This document shows, one piece after another, positions 25,401-32,142 of a stretch of 35,220 nt of DNA. Each line of letters begins with the position of its first letter. The stretch's first letter is position 1. Source of the stretch: Alphaproteobacteria bacterium (GTDB lineage: Bacteria; Pseudomonadota; Alphaproteobacteria; Rhodospirillales; WMHbin7); the NCBI GenBank assembly GCA_015231795.1, contig JADGAX010000015.1, forward strand, positions 1-35,220. Reading direction: 5' to 3'. A model generated the notes under the pieces. It was not told where the DNA came from and did not search any database. It was given only the letters and a program-made list of their open reading frames with translations. The translations under genes were made by a program, and so were the position numbers.

Positions 25401-28252
25401 CAGGCGATCTGCCGATCGTTCTTCTGAAGATTTCAGATGAAGCAAATATAGATCTGGTCCGGCAGCTTGTGCAGGCTCATGCCTACTGGCGGATGAAGGG
25501 GCTGGCCGTCGACTTAGTCATTTGGAACGAGGAGCATGCCGGCTACCGGCAGCGTCTGCACGATCAGATTATGGGTATGATCGCCTCGGGCATCGAAGCT
25601 GGCGTGATTGACCGTCCGGGCGGAATCTTCTTGCGTTCAAGCGAGCAGATTTCCGGCGAGGACCGCATTCTGTTCCAGTCGGTAGCGCGGGCCGTCATCG
25701 CCGACAGCCAAGGATCGCTGGCCGAGCAACTTGAGCATCGCAGCCTGGCGCGCCCGCGCCAACCCAGATTTGTTCGCAGCCGACAGCACAGGGCCGAGGC
25801 TGTTTCCACGATGGACTTGCGCGCCGATTTGATTCTGTCCAACGGGCTGGGCGGCTTTACTTCAGATGGCCGCGAATACGTCCTGACGTTGGCCCCAGGG
25901 CAGACGACGCCTGCTCCGTGGGTGAATGTTTTGGCGAATCCGCTCTTTGGGACGGTCATATCCGAGAGCGGCGTTGCTTATAGTTGGGGCGACAACGCGC
26001 ATGAGTTTCGCCTTACGCCTTGGCACAATGATTCTGTCTGTGATTCCGGCGGCGAAGCCATTTATCTGCGCGACGAAGAAACCGGCCATCTCTGGTCGCC
26101 TTCTCCCCTGCCAACGCCGCCGTCAAGCCCGTTCACCATCCGTCATGGATTTGGCTACAGCGTTTTCGAGAATAGATCGAACGGCCTATGCACGGAGCTT
26201 TGGGTGTATGTGGCGATGGACGCCGCGGTCAAGTTCTCGGTTTTGAAAATCCGCAACGAATCCGACCGGGCCAGGAAGCTGTCGGCAACCGGCTATGTCG
26301 AATGGGTGTTGGGCGATCTGCGTGAAAAGACGGCCATGCACGTGACGACAAGAGTTGACTCCAAAACCGGCGCCATATTTGCTTGCAACCCCTACAATGA
26401 CGAATTCAATGGGCGCGTTGCCTTCTTTGATGTTGACGGCCGCACACGCAGCCTGACGGCGGATCGCAAAGAGTTCATCGGCAGAAATGGATCGCTTGCG
26501 AATCCTGCCGCCTTGTCGCGCACGCGCCTCTCCGGCAAGGTGGGCGCGGGTCTCGATCCTTGTGCCGCCATGCAGGTCGAATTTGAGTTAGGCGTCGGTC
26601 AGTCGCGCAACGTCGTCTTTCGCCTGGGCGTTGGGCGCGATCATGAGGAGGCAAGTCAGATTGCGCAGCGTTTCAAGGGAGCGTGGGCGGCGCAACAGTC
26701 CCTGGAGGCGGTCTGGCAGCATTGGAATCACACGCTGGGCGCCGTACAGGTGGAAACGCCTGATCCATCGGTCAATGTCCTGGTCAACGGCTGGTTGCTC
26801 TATCAGACCTTGGCTTGCCGCTTGTGGGCGCGCAGCGGCTACTATCAGTCGGGCGGCGCCTTTGGTTTTCGCGATCAGTTGCAAGACGTGATGGCGCTGA
26901 TTCACGCCAGACCAGGACTGGCGCGAGAACATCTGCTGCTGGCGGCCAGCCGCCAATTCCTGGAAGGCGATGTTCAACATTGGTGGCACCCGCCATCCGG
27001 CCGCGGCGTGCGCACCCATTGTTCCGACGATTTTCTCTGGCTGCCTTTGGCTGTGTGCCGCTATGTGGCAAGCACGAAAGACACCGGCGTGCTCGATGAA
27101 AGCATATCCTATCTTGAGGGCCGACTGGTCGACCCTGAGGATGATTCCTATTACGACCTGCCCGGCCAGTCTGGCAAGCAGGCCAGTCTATACGAGCACT
27201 GCCTGCGCGCCATCCGACACGGATTGCGCTTTGGCGAGCACGGCTTGCCGCTGATCGGTTCGGGCGACTGGAACGACGGCATGAATTTGGTGGGAATGCT
27301 GGGCAAGGGCGAAAGCGTCTGGCTGGGCTTTTTCCTCTATGAAGTCTTGGGAAAATTCGCCGATCTGTCCGCGGCGAGGGGTGATGAGGCCTTCTCCGAT
27401 TTATGCCGAGTTGAAGGAGAAAAACTGCGCCAGAACATCGAGCGGCATGGCTGGGACGGAGCTTGGTACCGCCGCGCCATATTCGACGATGGAACGCCGC
27501 TGGGGTCGGCCGCGAATACTGAATGCCAAATCGATTCGATTTCGCAAAGCTGGGCCGTATTGTCCGGAGGCGGCGATGAATCGCGCTCAAGAATGGCCAT
27601 GCAGTCCGTCGACGAGCGGCTGGTGCAAGAAAGCGGCTCGCTGATTCAACTTCTCGATCCCCCTTTCGACAGCTCGCAGCTCAATCCCGGCTACATTCGA
27701 GGCTATGTGCCGGGCGTCCGCGAGAATGGCGGCCAATATACCCATGGGGCGATTTGGACGGCCATGGCCTTCGCTGCCTTGGGCAACGCCAAGCGCGCCT
27801 GGGAACTGACCGCCATGATCAACCCGGTGAATCACGCTTCGACTGCAGAGGCCATGGCGACATATAAGGTGGAACCCTATGTCATGGCGGCAGATGTCTA
27901 CGCCCTCTCGCCGCATATCGGGCGCGGCGGCTGGAGTTGGTACACTGGCTCCGCCGGCTGGATGTACCGACTGTTCATGGAATCCCTGCTGGGGTTAAGA
28001 TTGGAAGGCGATCAACTACGCCTAGCCCCCTGCCTGCCAAAGGACTGGCAGACATTCAAGATCCACTACCGCTATCGCGAGACGGTTTATCATATCTCCG
28101 TTTCTCAGCAGCTTGGCGAAGGCTGCGGAAAGTCGGGGGTGACTGGCCTGTTGGTGGATGGCGTGGCCGTGCAAGAGAAAGCGATTGCGCTGGTTGACGA
28201 CCAACTGGAACATCACGTCGAGGTAACGGTCTCGTCAGGATTGATCAATTAG
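19448..28252 (+). CDS. ndvB: Cyclic beta-1,2-glucan synthase (NdvB/ChvB type)
   Basis: A giant 2934-residue inner-membrane enzyme that initiates, elongates and cyclises beta-1,2-glucan from UDP-glucose, then releases it into the periplasm as an osmoprotectant. Seen in order: an N-terminal helical region; membrane segments near 420-490, 845-890 and 970-1020; the GT84 glycosyltransferase between them, with TLDTDTDLPL (about 647), SHDLLEG and RRHRWIRGDWQ; a glucoamylase-like domain (about 1030-1560); two related beta-sandwich units (about 1640 and 2125 onward, each with a LRDEETGHLWSP-like motif); and a GH94 phosphorylase domain (about 2425-2860) with GSGDWNDGMN (about 2605). The length slightly exceeds rhizobial members. 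The start is a TTG with GGGAG 8 bases upstream; the next in-frame start is an ATG at about codon 43. Single gene, intact throughout. Confidence 0.95.
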   Translation: MRLVTFACNWLQSARIIQNDGVGQDSSADESALSSAELFSADQMELYGKTLAHSHVLMQGRSSDKLLARLAKNERTLIDVCKLLTDVATEGRHVTPAGEWLLDNFYLIEEQIRTAKRHLPKDYSLELPKLAQGQSAGHPRVYDVALETIAHSDGRVDTESLSRFVAAYQSVAPLNLGELWAIPIMLRLAVIENLARLGARISAVWIVRNLAASWADKMTEAVESDPKSLILVIADMARSGPPLVSAFVSELARRLQGRGPALALPLTWVEQRLAEVGQTIEQMVQSENQQQAANKVSISNCIGSLRVLAAVDWREFVEATSHVERILLQDPGNNYGRMDFATRDRYRHSVERIAALSRQSESDVARKALVLAGVHAWPDESGGSNNRFSHVGFYLIGKGVAELEHALGVRHSWLGYWRHLTGRFPLSLYLGAIWLIAVLMTGLLAMQAHSAGIGLLGLLPLSALMFLASSQLAVALVNWLVTVLVTPHPLPKMDFSKGIPAEWRTLVVIPSMLTSVETTETLIEALEVRFLANRGNSLHFALLTDLQDASQERLTDDEALVQHVQARIAELNQRYAVNDNGARAAHFFLFHRPRRWNAQEGIWMGFERKRGKLADLNALLRGAAPETRFSVVVGDLSALSDVKYVITLDTDTDLPLNAARNLVGAMAHPLNRPYYDIDRRRVTEGYGILQPRVAANLPAASLSRYAKLHAGETGIDPYTRAVSDVYQDLFAEGSFIGKGIYDIDAFEQAFSGNFPENCILSHDLLEGCYVRSGQLSDVQLYEDYPIRYSADVSRRHRWIRGDWQLAGWLFRHVPGGKCTAGGARQVNPLSLLSQWKLFDNLRRSLMPIALMILLSLGWTVLPPTMVWTLSMLAVLALPHVCSLVLELIRKPEEMLLRQHLSAIVNSATRRIMQIGFELACLPYEAYYSLDAIARTAWRKFVSGKRLLEWNPSGDIGRAQSWQGLNGLKSSLQAMWFAPSIAASVTLYLAADKPEALPLAGPVLLLWFCSPVIAWWISKPLARRKATLTPAQTLFLRGVARRTWAFFEKFVGPDDHWLPPDNYQEYRAASIAHRTSPTNIGLALLSNLTAYDFGYITGGNFVLRTGKTLAAMERLERHRGHFYNWYDTETLMPLHPLYVSTVDSGNLAGHLLTLRAGLLSQIDEAIFGRRLFDGLKDAANVLRSVIDRSGAKRVSAFQGDVDMAASDFKDNLAVLRPHLAGMMQRADEIVAHMESNQASAESEAHQWGEDLARQVQQAQEEVMFLAPWLALSAPPKGLEDIALSLGVPTMRRLTRLEADMQADIESRLAGDMPPTARDWLLSFQECIGLAAQRAKSRMAEIESLALQAGRLSNMEYGFLFDKTRHLLSIGYNATERRLDTSCYDLLASEARLCIFVAIAQGQLPQESWFALGRLMTNAGGEPVLLSWSGSMFEYLMPLLVMPNFDNTLLDQTCKAAVVRQIEYGKQRGVPWGISESAYNTVDVHLNYQYHAFGVPGLGLKRGLAENLVIAPYASTLALMVAPEEACHNLQRLANEGFIGQYGFFEAIDYTESRQRRGQTSTVVRAFMAHHQGMTLLSLAYHILDRPMQRRFEANRLFQAAMLLLQERIPRASAVTSFTAQLSEVRKTPVVVDAPIRVFTTPDTPLPEVQLLSNGRYHVLVSNAGGGYSRWKDMAVTRWREDGTCDNWGSFCYVRDLETGSFWSTGHQPTLKQPVMHETIFSEGRAEFRRRDSVGSIIGAFETHMEIVVSPEDDIELRRVRITNRSPQRRTIDVTSYVEVVIAPQASDALHPAFSNLFVQTEVLEDRRAVICTRRPRSQGETTPLMFHLMAAHGAEIEKATFETDRSRFIGRTRTTKDPVALSGRTPLSGSSGSVLDPIAAIRHSLTLESEQTVLLDIVTGVSETRDGAMLLIDKYQDRHLSDRVFDLAWTHCQVVLRQLNASETDAQLYGRLASAIVYANLALRADAELLILNRRGQSGLWGYSISGDLPIVLLKISDEANIDLVRQLVQAHAYWRMKGLAVDLVIWNEEHAGYRQRLHDQIMGMIASGIEAGVIDRPGGIFLRSSEQISGEDRILFQSVARAVIADSQGSLAEQLEHRSLARPRQPRFVRSRQHRAEAVSTMDLRADLILSNGLGGFTSDGREYVLTLAPGQTTPAPWVNVLANPLFGTVISESGVAYSWGDNAHEFRLTPWHNDSVCDSGGEAIYLRDEETGHLWSPSPLPTPPSSPFTIRHGFGYSVFENRSNGLCTELWVYVAMDAAVKFSVLKIRNESDRARKLSATGYVEWVLGDLREKTAMHVTTRVDSKTGAIFACNPYNDEFNGRVAFFDVDGRTRSLTADRKEFIGRNGSLANPAALSRTRLSGKVGAGLDPCAAMQVEFELGVGQSRNVVFRLGVGRDHEEASQIAQRFKGAWAAQQSLEAVWQHWNHTLGAVQVETPDPSVNVLVNGWLLYQTLACRLWARSGYYQSGGAFGFRDQLQDVMALIHARPGLAREHLLLAASRQFLEGDVQHWWHPPSGRGVRTHCSDDFLWLPLAVCRYVASTKDTGVLDESISYLEGRLVDPEDDSYYDLPGQSGKQASLYEHCLRAIRHGLRFGEHGLPLIGSGDWNDGMNLVGMLGKGESVWLGFFLYEVLGKFADLSAARGDEAFSDLCRVEGEKLRQNIERHGWDGAWYRRAIFDDGTPLGSAANTECQIDSISQSWAVLSGGGDESRSRMAMQSVDERLVQESGSLIQLLDPPFDSSQLNPGYIRGYVPGVRENGGQYTHGAIWTAMAFAALGNAKRAWELTAMINPVNHASTAEAMATYKVEPYVMAADVYALSPHIGRGGWSWYTGSAGWMYRLFMESLLGLRLEGDQLRLAPCLPKDWQTFKIHYRYRETVYHISVSQQLGEGCGKSGVTGLLVDGVAVQEKAIALVDDQLEHHVEVTVSSGLIN

Positions 28253-28503
28253 ACACTTGAACATGAATTCTACTATAGAGTGAAGCTGTGATATAAAGTA
28301 AACTTTTAATAGCACATCCATCTTCCTACTTGGCGCCGCAAAATAAATGAGCACCGACAGCAGCGTCTCGGGTTACTGCATACTCCCTCGTTCGCCGCAA
28401 CATGAGAAACAAGATGGAATTTCGCACACGGGAGCGCGGCATCAGCTTGCCCAACTGTTTTCCCCGGGGCCACATGGCCGACAGGCTGGGGATTCCGACT
28501 TAA
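28253..28503. other. Intergenic, no gene seen
   Basis: About 250 bp after the glucan synthase stop, starting AT-rich. No hairpin with a T run and no credible open frame were found. It forms the left edge of the mobile-element debris and contains a possible upstream part of the recombinase remnant that I could not align. Confidence 0.4.
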
Positions 28504-28802
28504 GGCAGTATCCATGAATTGAAAAACGAGCGAGCGCAGTCCGAGACCGCCTTTGAGCGCCCCCCCCAAAGCCTTGCAGCCGGGGACATTCCGCCTGAAG
28601 CCATCGAGCGTTATTGCGCAGCCTAATCGACCAGGTCGAGGTCGGTAAGGACAAAATCCGCCCTACTGGGCAAAAAACCAAGCTCGCACAACTGATTGTG
28701 GGGCAAAAGACCGGTCTGGCCGGTGTTCGCAGTTTTGTACCGAAATGGCGCGCCCTGTCGGAAGAAGATGGGCACTGGACTTGTGCTATTTCCCTCCCCT
28801 AG
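28504..28802 (+). pseudogene. C-terminal remnant of a site-specific serine recombinase
   Basis: Two frames together read like the tail of a resolvase/invertase-type large serine recombinase: a coiled-coil piece (ELKNERAQSETAFER, then AAGDIPPEAIERYC) in the frame of 28519, ended by a stop at 28612-28614, and continuing in the next frame from about 28617 as SLIDQVEVGKDKIRPTGQK, then VRSFVPKWRAL. One missing base near 28619 would join them. An 8-C run lies at 28560-28567. The catalytic N-terminus is absent and a stop at 28501 precedes the fragment. Family assignment rests on pattern memory of such tails, so it is moderate. Confidence 0.5.
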
Positions 28803-28920
28803 TGGATGGAAGGAGGCTTCCTCTATCAAATTGTTTATACTGCGTTTTATAGCAGTTGTCAGCAACGTGTCGTGACAATATCGGGACAATTTTTCGCGTC
28901 AGGGATCGGGACAAACAGGT

Positions 28921-29040
28921 CAGATGTGGGCGAATCCATTTAAGCGAGCAGATCAAGAGATAGAACCAGCCCCGGCCAATCACCTTGAGATAGGTGAAGT
29001 CGCTCTGACCTGCCTTGGGAATGAACCCTGTACCGTCGCG
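28921..29040 (-). pseudogene. IS3-family transposase fragment (first catalytic Asp region)
   Basis: On the minus strand the reading from 29040 to about 28950 gives FIPKAGQSDFTYLKVIGRG then WFYLLICSLKW. IS3-family OrfB proteins carry the near-identical block WQTDFTYLKVIGWGWFYLS, where the Asp is the first DDE residue. Similarity stops after about 30 residues on both sides, so this is a scrap of a decayed element rather than a gene. Confidence 0.65.
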
Positions 29041-29107
29041 CCTTGGGAAGCAACTGAATCTCTAAGCCTTCAATAGCCAACGACGCGGTGGAAGATGAGC
29101 CACTAAA

Positions 29108-29252
29108 GAAAATTTCGTTTATTAGATTCTGCTAACGGGAGATTATACGCTCTTTTCGAAAATAATCTCCTGTATCAGCTTTTTCTAATAAGAAATAAAG
29201 TGGCGTTTTCAGAAATAATCTCCTGTATTAGCCCCTTCTAATACGAAATTAA
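29108..29252. repeat. Three-copy AT-rich repeat of about 39 bp, one copy inverted
   Basis: Copies at 29108-29146 (minus orientation), 29162-29200 and 29215-29252 (plus orientation) share ATAATCTCCTGTATYAGC followed by TTCTAATA and GAAAT. The two direct copies start 53 bp apart; the first forms an inverted pair with the second around a 15-bp centre. The block is much more AT-rich than its surroundings and overlaps no gene. Confidence 0.75.
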
Positions 29253-29458
29253 TTGCACTTTCTGCATTTAATTTCTTCTACTCCGCAGATCAATTAGACA
29301 TTTACGTTGATCGCAGGTCACGCAAGCAGAGCGTCTATCCGAATGAGGAAAAGATGTGCCGGGCAAATTGCCGCGCATCCCCATTTTCATGGCACCGCAA
29401 TCTCGCCAAGCAGGTGCATTTTCATGTTCCGCTTTCCGCTTTCTCCTAAGACTTTTTC

Positions 29459-29793
29459 TGTACCACGAATTTTCATGTGGTTTGATTTTGCGGTACCACC
29501 AGACGAGGCAAATTGGCGGGCACATTAATTCGAAACTGACGTCGCTTTTCATTGAGCCATGAATATCCCCCTGCATGAGCACGCCGTGGGGCCAAAAAAT
29601 GAGGCTGGAAGGGGCGTGTGAACGCCTCCTTCCTTTGGTGCGCCTTGTCTCTCTTTTCACTTTTCGTGGTACCACGCATTTTGCAAAAGTCGCGGCACAT
29701 AAAATCAAGCGACATGCCGCAGAAATCTGGTACCGGCATTTCCCTGCATCACTGACATTTTTTGGTACCAGCCAATCGGCATGTCTTGGTACC
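29459..29793. repeat. Cluster of GGTACC palindromes
   Basis: GGTACC occurs at 29492, 29668, 29729, 29764 and 29788, plus a TGTACCA at 29459; chance expectation in 335 bp is about 0.1. On the minus strand several copies are followed by an A-rich GAAAA-like stretch. The copy at 29665-29676 is a perfect 12-bp palindrome CGTGGTACCACG. Three ATTTTCATG repeats (29383, 29418, 29469) lie just to the left. No supported gene covers the block. Confidence 0.7.
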
Positions 29794-29917
29794 AGAAAAA
29801 GACGCCTGAATCGCAAATCAGCAGTGCCGTCGGTTTTCTGAAATCGTGAGCCGACATTATTGACAAAGACTGGAGATTTCGTCGCTGCAGCAAAGCAGCG
29901 AAATATGCAGAATCTGT

Positions 29918-30226
29918 GGACACACCGACCAGAGCAGCCAGTTCACCTGCATCGAGTTCACTGGGCTGCTCAAGGATAATCTCATCAAGATCAGCATGGA
30001 CGGCAAGGGATGCTGGCGCGACAACGTCTTCGTCGAGCGGCTGTGGAAGAGCGTCAAATACGAGGAGGTCTATCTCAAGGCCTATGACAGCGTCCCAGAG
30101 GCCAAGGCCAGCCTGGGGGCTTATCTCAGTTTATACAATACGCGAAGGCCGCATCGGGCGCTTGACGGCAAATGCCCCGATCAGGTCTACTTTGAGAATA
30201 TGCCGCAGATGAGAATCGCGGCATGA
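29918..30226 (+). pseudogene. IS3-family transposase OrfB, C-terminal part
   Basis: The open frame from about 29918 to the stop at 30224-30226 encodes about 102 residues of the DDE integrase core: HTDQSSQFTCIEF (second catalytic Asp; Ser where Gly is usual), ISMDGKGCWRDNVFVERLW with the catalytic Glu, then YLSLYNTRRPHRALDGK and a normal C-terminus. The N-terminal half with the first Asp is missing and no start codon serves the fragment until an ATG at 29996. It is therefore an inactive 5'-truncated copy. It differs in orientation from the IS3 scrap at 28921-29040, so the two may derive from different insertions. Confidence 0.88.
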
Positions 30227-30356
30227 ACGGCGGGTTACCCACCGGCCCGCTCGCCCCGCCTCTAGACGGGCGGGCGGCGGTCCCCTGGATAACCCTTCAA
30301 CGCAGGGCTCCACTTAGCGAAGCGGAAATCCTGTCCAATCAAGTGAGGCCAGCTCT
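29918..30356 (+). mobile_element. 5'-truncated IS3-family insertion sequence with its right end
   Basis: The transposase fragment is followed by about 130 bp of non-coding DNA ending in CTCCACTTAGCGAAGCGG and then a CTGTCCAATCAAG stretch, which looks like the right terminal region of IS3-group elements; the tip is probably near 30356. No matching left terminal repeat was found, so the left part is deleted. Confidence 0.6.
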
Positions 30357-30440
30357 CCGCTCATCCATATCACCGGTCGGGGCGATAGTTGTGGTCGCTG
30401 TCGCTGTCGTGGTTCTTATGCTGGCCGCCGTCATTGCCCT

Positions 30441-32138
30441 TTAATGACGGGCTTTGATCAAAAGAAAAACAAACAGAGCCACCCCCACCCAGACAAGCCA
30501 CGCTGGGATGCCGCTTTTGGAAGATTTTGGCGGTGTGGGTGTTTGCGAAGTTCCCTGACCTGAAAGAGTTCTGCTTTGGTAGCTGGGGCCAGAGGTGGAT
30601 GTGTTCACACCTGCATTCGCCTGCCGGCGAATTTGTTCCAGCACCTGTTTATTAGACGACATCGGCGGCACGGGTGGGTGCGGAGACGGCGATGCCTTCC
30701 CAGACTTCTTCTTGATTCTGCCTGGAAGGGATTCGCTTCCGCCATTGATCGTGGCGAGAATTGCTTGGTTCTTCCCACTGGTCGCCGACGCGGTGCCTAC
30801 CGTTTTGCCGATGGACGCCAGGCGACGCTGGGCTTCTGCCGCGTCTATGAAGCGATATTGGTTCCCTTCTTCGATGGTAATGCTGATGTGGGAGTAGTTG
30901 TACTTGGGGTTGATGAACGGCGGCTCCAGCAGGCCGACCACGCTGATCCACCGACCAACCCACGATTGATCAGGCTTCAACGTCAGCTTTTTCAATCCGT
31001 CGGACCAGATAGAGAGCTTTACGATGTTCCCCTTCCAAGAGCCGAAGTTAACGAAGACATACGGTCGACCATAGCGTGTCTTGGCTTCCTTAAGCTCGAC
31101 GATTCTGCCGACAAGTTCAACGCGATCGCCAGCACGGCGCAGGGCGGCCATATAATCGCTTGCGTCGATGATGTCGTAGGCGCCGACGTACATTGCCAGA
31201 CCGGCCGCTGCGGGCCGCTGGCCTGGTGCGGGGAACGAGACCACGGTGGCGGGAATGTTCCGGCCAGCCAGGAAGTCATCCAGCGACGGAACATTGGCTA
31301 TCGGTGCCCGACAGATTTTGGCGAGCGCTTCGGCATCCTGGGTAAGCGACGGGATCGCGCGGATGTCGGTGAAAACCGCCGAGGAGGCTGGATCCAGGTA
31401 GTCTCCCGCAGAGAAAAGAATGTTTTCGCCGTTCGAGTGTTTATCGAATAGGGCTGGCTTTTCGGCCAAAGCCCTTAGGCTGAGGTCTATGGCGATGAAG
31501 GAGAACCGATCCATGCTCGGACCGAAATCCGAGCCTTGGCGCTTCGGGTGCTGGAAATGCTTGTGGCCCAGTTCATTTCCTTGGCCGGGCGGCAGGCCCG
31601 GGACGAACAGACCGTCGTAGTCGATCAGCTTGACTGTGCCCTTGTCGACCAGGACGTTACCGTTTTGCAGATCGCCGTGGGCGATGCCCTTTTCCCGCAG
31701 GAATTTCTCCAGGCCGCGAAAACTGGTGAGCAGTTGGGTGAGGGCCGCCTTGTTCTTGTAGTTGTTCTCCAGCCAGATGCCGAGGGTCTCGCCATCGGCC
31801 CAGTCCATCCTGACGATAGGGTAGAGGACGCCTTCAACGCGGATGCCCGACTGCTGGTACTGGAAACCCACGAAATTGGAGTTCGAAATCGCCGCCAGCG
31901 TTGAACTAATCTTGGCGTAGCGCTCCTGCAGCCCCTTGGCTTCCTTGTGGAAGCAGCGAACAGCAAACTTCTTGCCGCTGTTGCTGACCGTGTAAGTCAG
32001 GGCAAAGCCGCCGCCGAGAGCGATCGGGAGGCCGAATGCGTTCGAAGCCACATGTCCCTTCTGGAGGACAGGATCGACGAAGGCCAGCGGAGGCTTCTGG
32101 ACGGCTTCGTTGTATTTGTCGATCGCGGGATAGGCCAT
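30441..32138 (-). CDS. TerY-P triad Ser/Thr protein kinase with OB-like domain and C-terminal membrane anchor
   Basis: A 565-residue protein. The kinase domain spans about 30-290: glycine-rich IALGGGFALTYTV, catalytic loop HGDLQNGNVLV (His154, Asp156, Asn161) and LIDYDG in place of DFG (Asp173). The usual VAIK Lys position reads FAVRCF, so Arg61 occupies it. An OB-fold-like domain follows at about 335-430 (DRVELVGRIVELKEAKTRYG and WVGRWISVVGLLEPP), then a low-complexity Ser/Pro/Thr linker, and one transmembrane helix near 545-561 (IPAWLVWVGVALFVFLL) ending in IKARH. It is tail-anchored with the kinase inside. Start at 32138, 4 bp after the PP2C stop. With the PP2C and vWA genes it forms the TerY-P kinase-phosphatase-vWA triad. 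Confidence 0.85.
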   Translation of the reverse strand: MAYPAIDKYNEAVQKPPLAFVDPVLQKGHVASNAFGLPIALGGGFALTYTVSNSGKKFAVRCFHKEAKGLQERYAKISSTLAAISNSNFVGFQYQQSGIRVEGVLYPIVRMDWADGETLGIWLENNYKNKAALTQLLTSFRGLEKFLREKGIAHGDLQNGNVLVDKGTVKLIDYDGLFVPGLPPGQGNELGHKHFQHPKRQGSDFGPSMDRFSFIAIDLSLRALAEKPALFDKHSNGENILFSAGDYLDPASSAVFTDIRAIPSLTQDAEALAKICRAPIANVPSLDDFLAGRNIPATVVSFPAPGQRPAAAGLAMYVGAYDIIDASDYMAALRRAGDRVELVGRIVELKEAKTRYGRPYVFVNFGSWKGNIVKLSIWSDGLKKLTLKPDQSWVGRWISVVGLLEPPFINPKYNYSHISITIEEGNQYRFIDAAEAQRRLASIGKTVGTASATSGKNQAILATINGGSESLPGRIKKKSGKASPSPHPPVPPMSSNKQVLEQIRRQANAGVNTSTSGPSYQSRTLSGQGTSQTPTPPKSSKSGIPAWLVWVGVALFVFLLIKARH

Positions 32139-32142
32139 GGCG

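Noticed and set aside
28306-28569. An 87-codon minus-strand frame at the start of the debris region.
   Set aside because: No family resemblance, and the plus strand carries the recombinase-like tail across part of it.
29108-29252. CRISPR array.
   Set aside because: Only three imperfect copies, one inverted, with unequal spacing and no cas genes.
29268-29816. A 182-codon minus-strand frame over the GGTACC cluster, with repeated WYRK-like pieces.
   Set aside because: The pseudo-repeats come from GGTACC read as Trp-Tyr or Val-Pro; spacing breaks the frame, and there is no start signal or domain. The DNA repeat is the better explanation.
30223-30444. A 73-codon plus-strand frame after the IS3 transposase.
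   Set aside because: Its first half is the IS right end; only the hydrophobic tail is suggestive and is noted as a weak finding.
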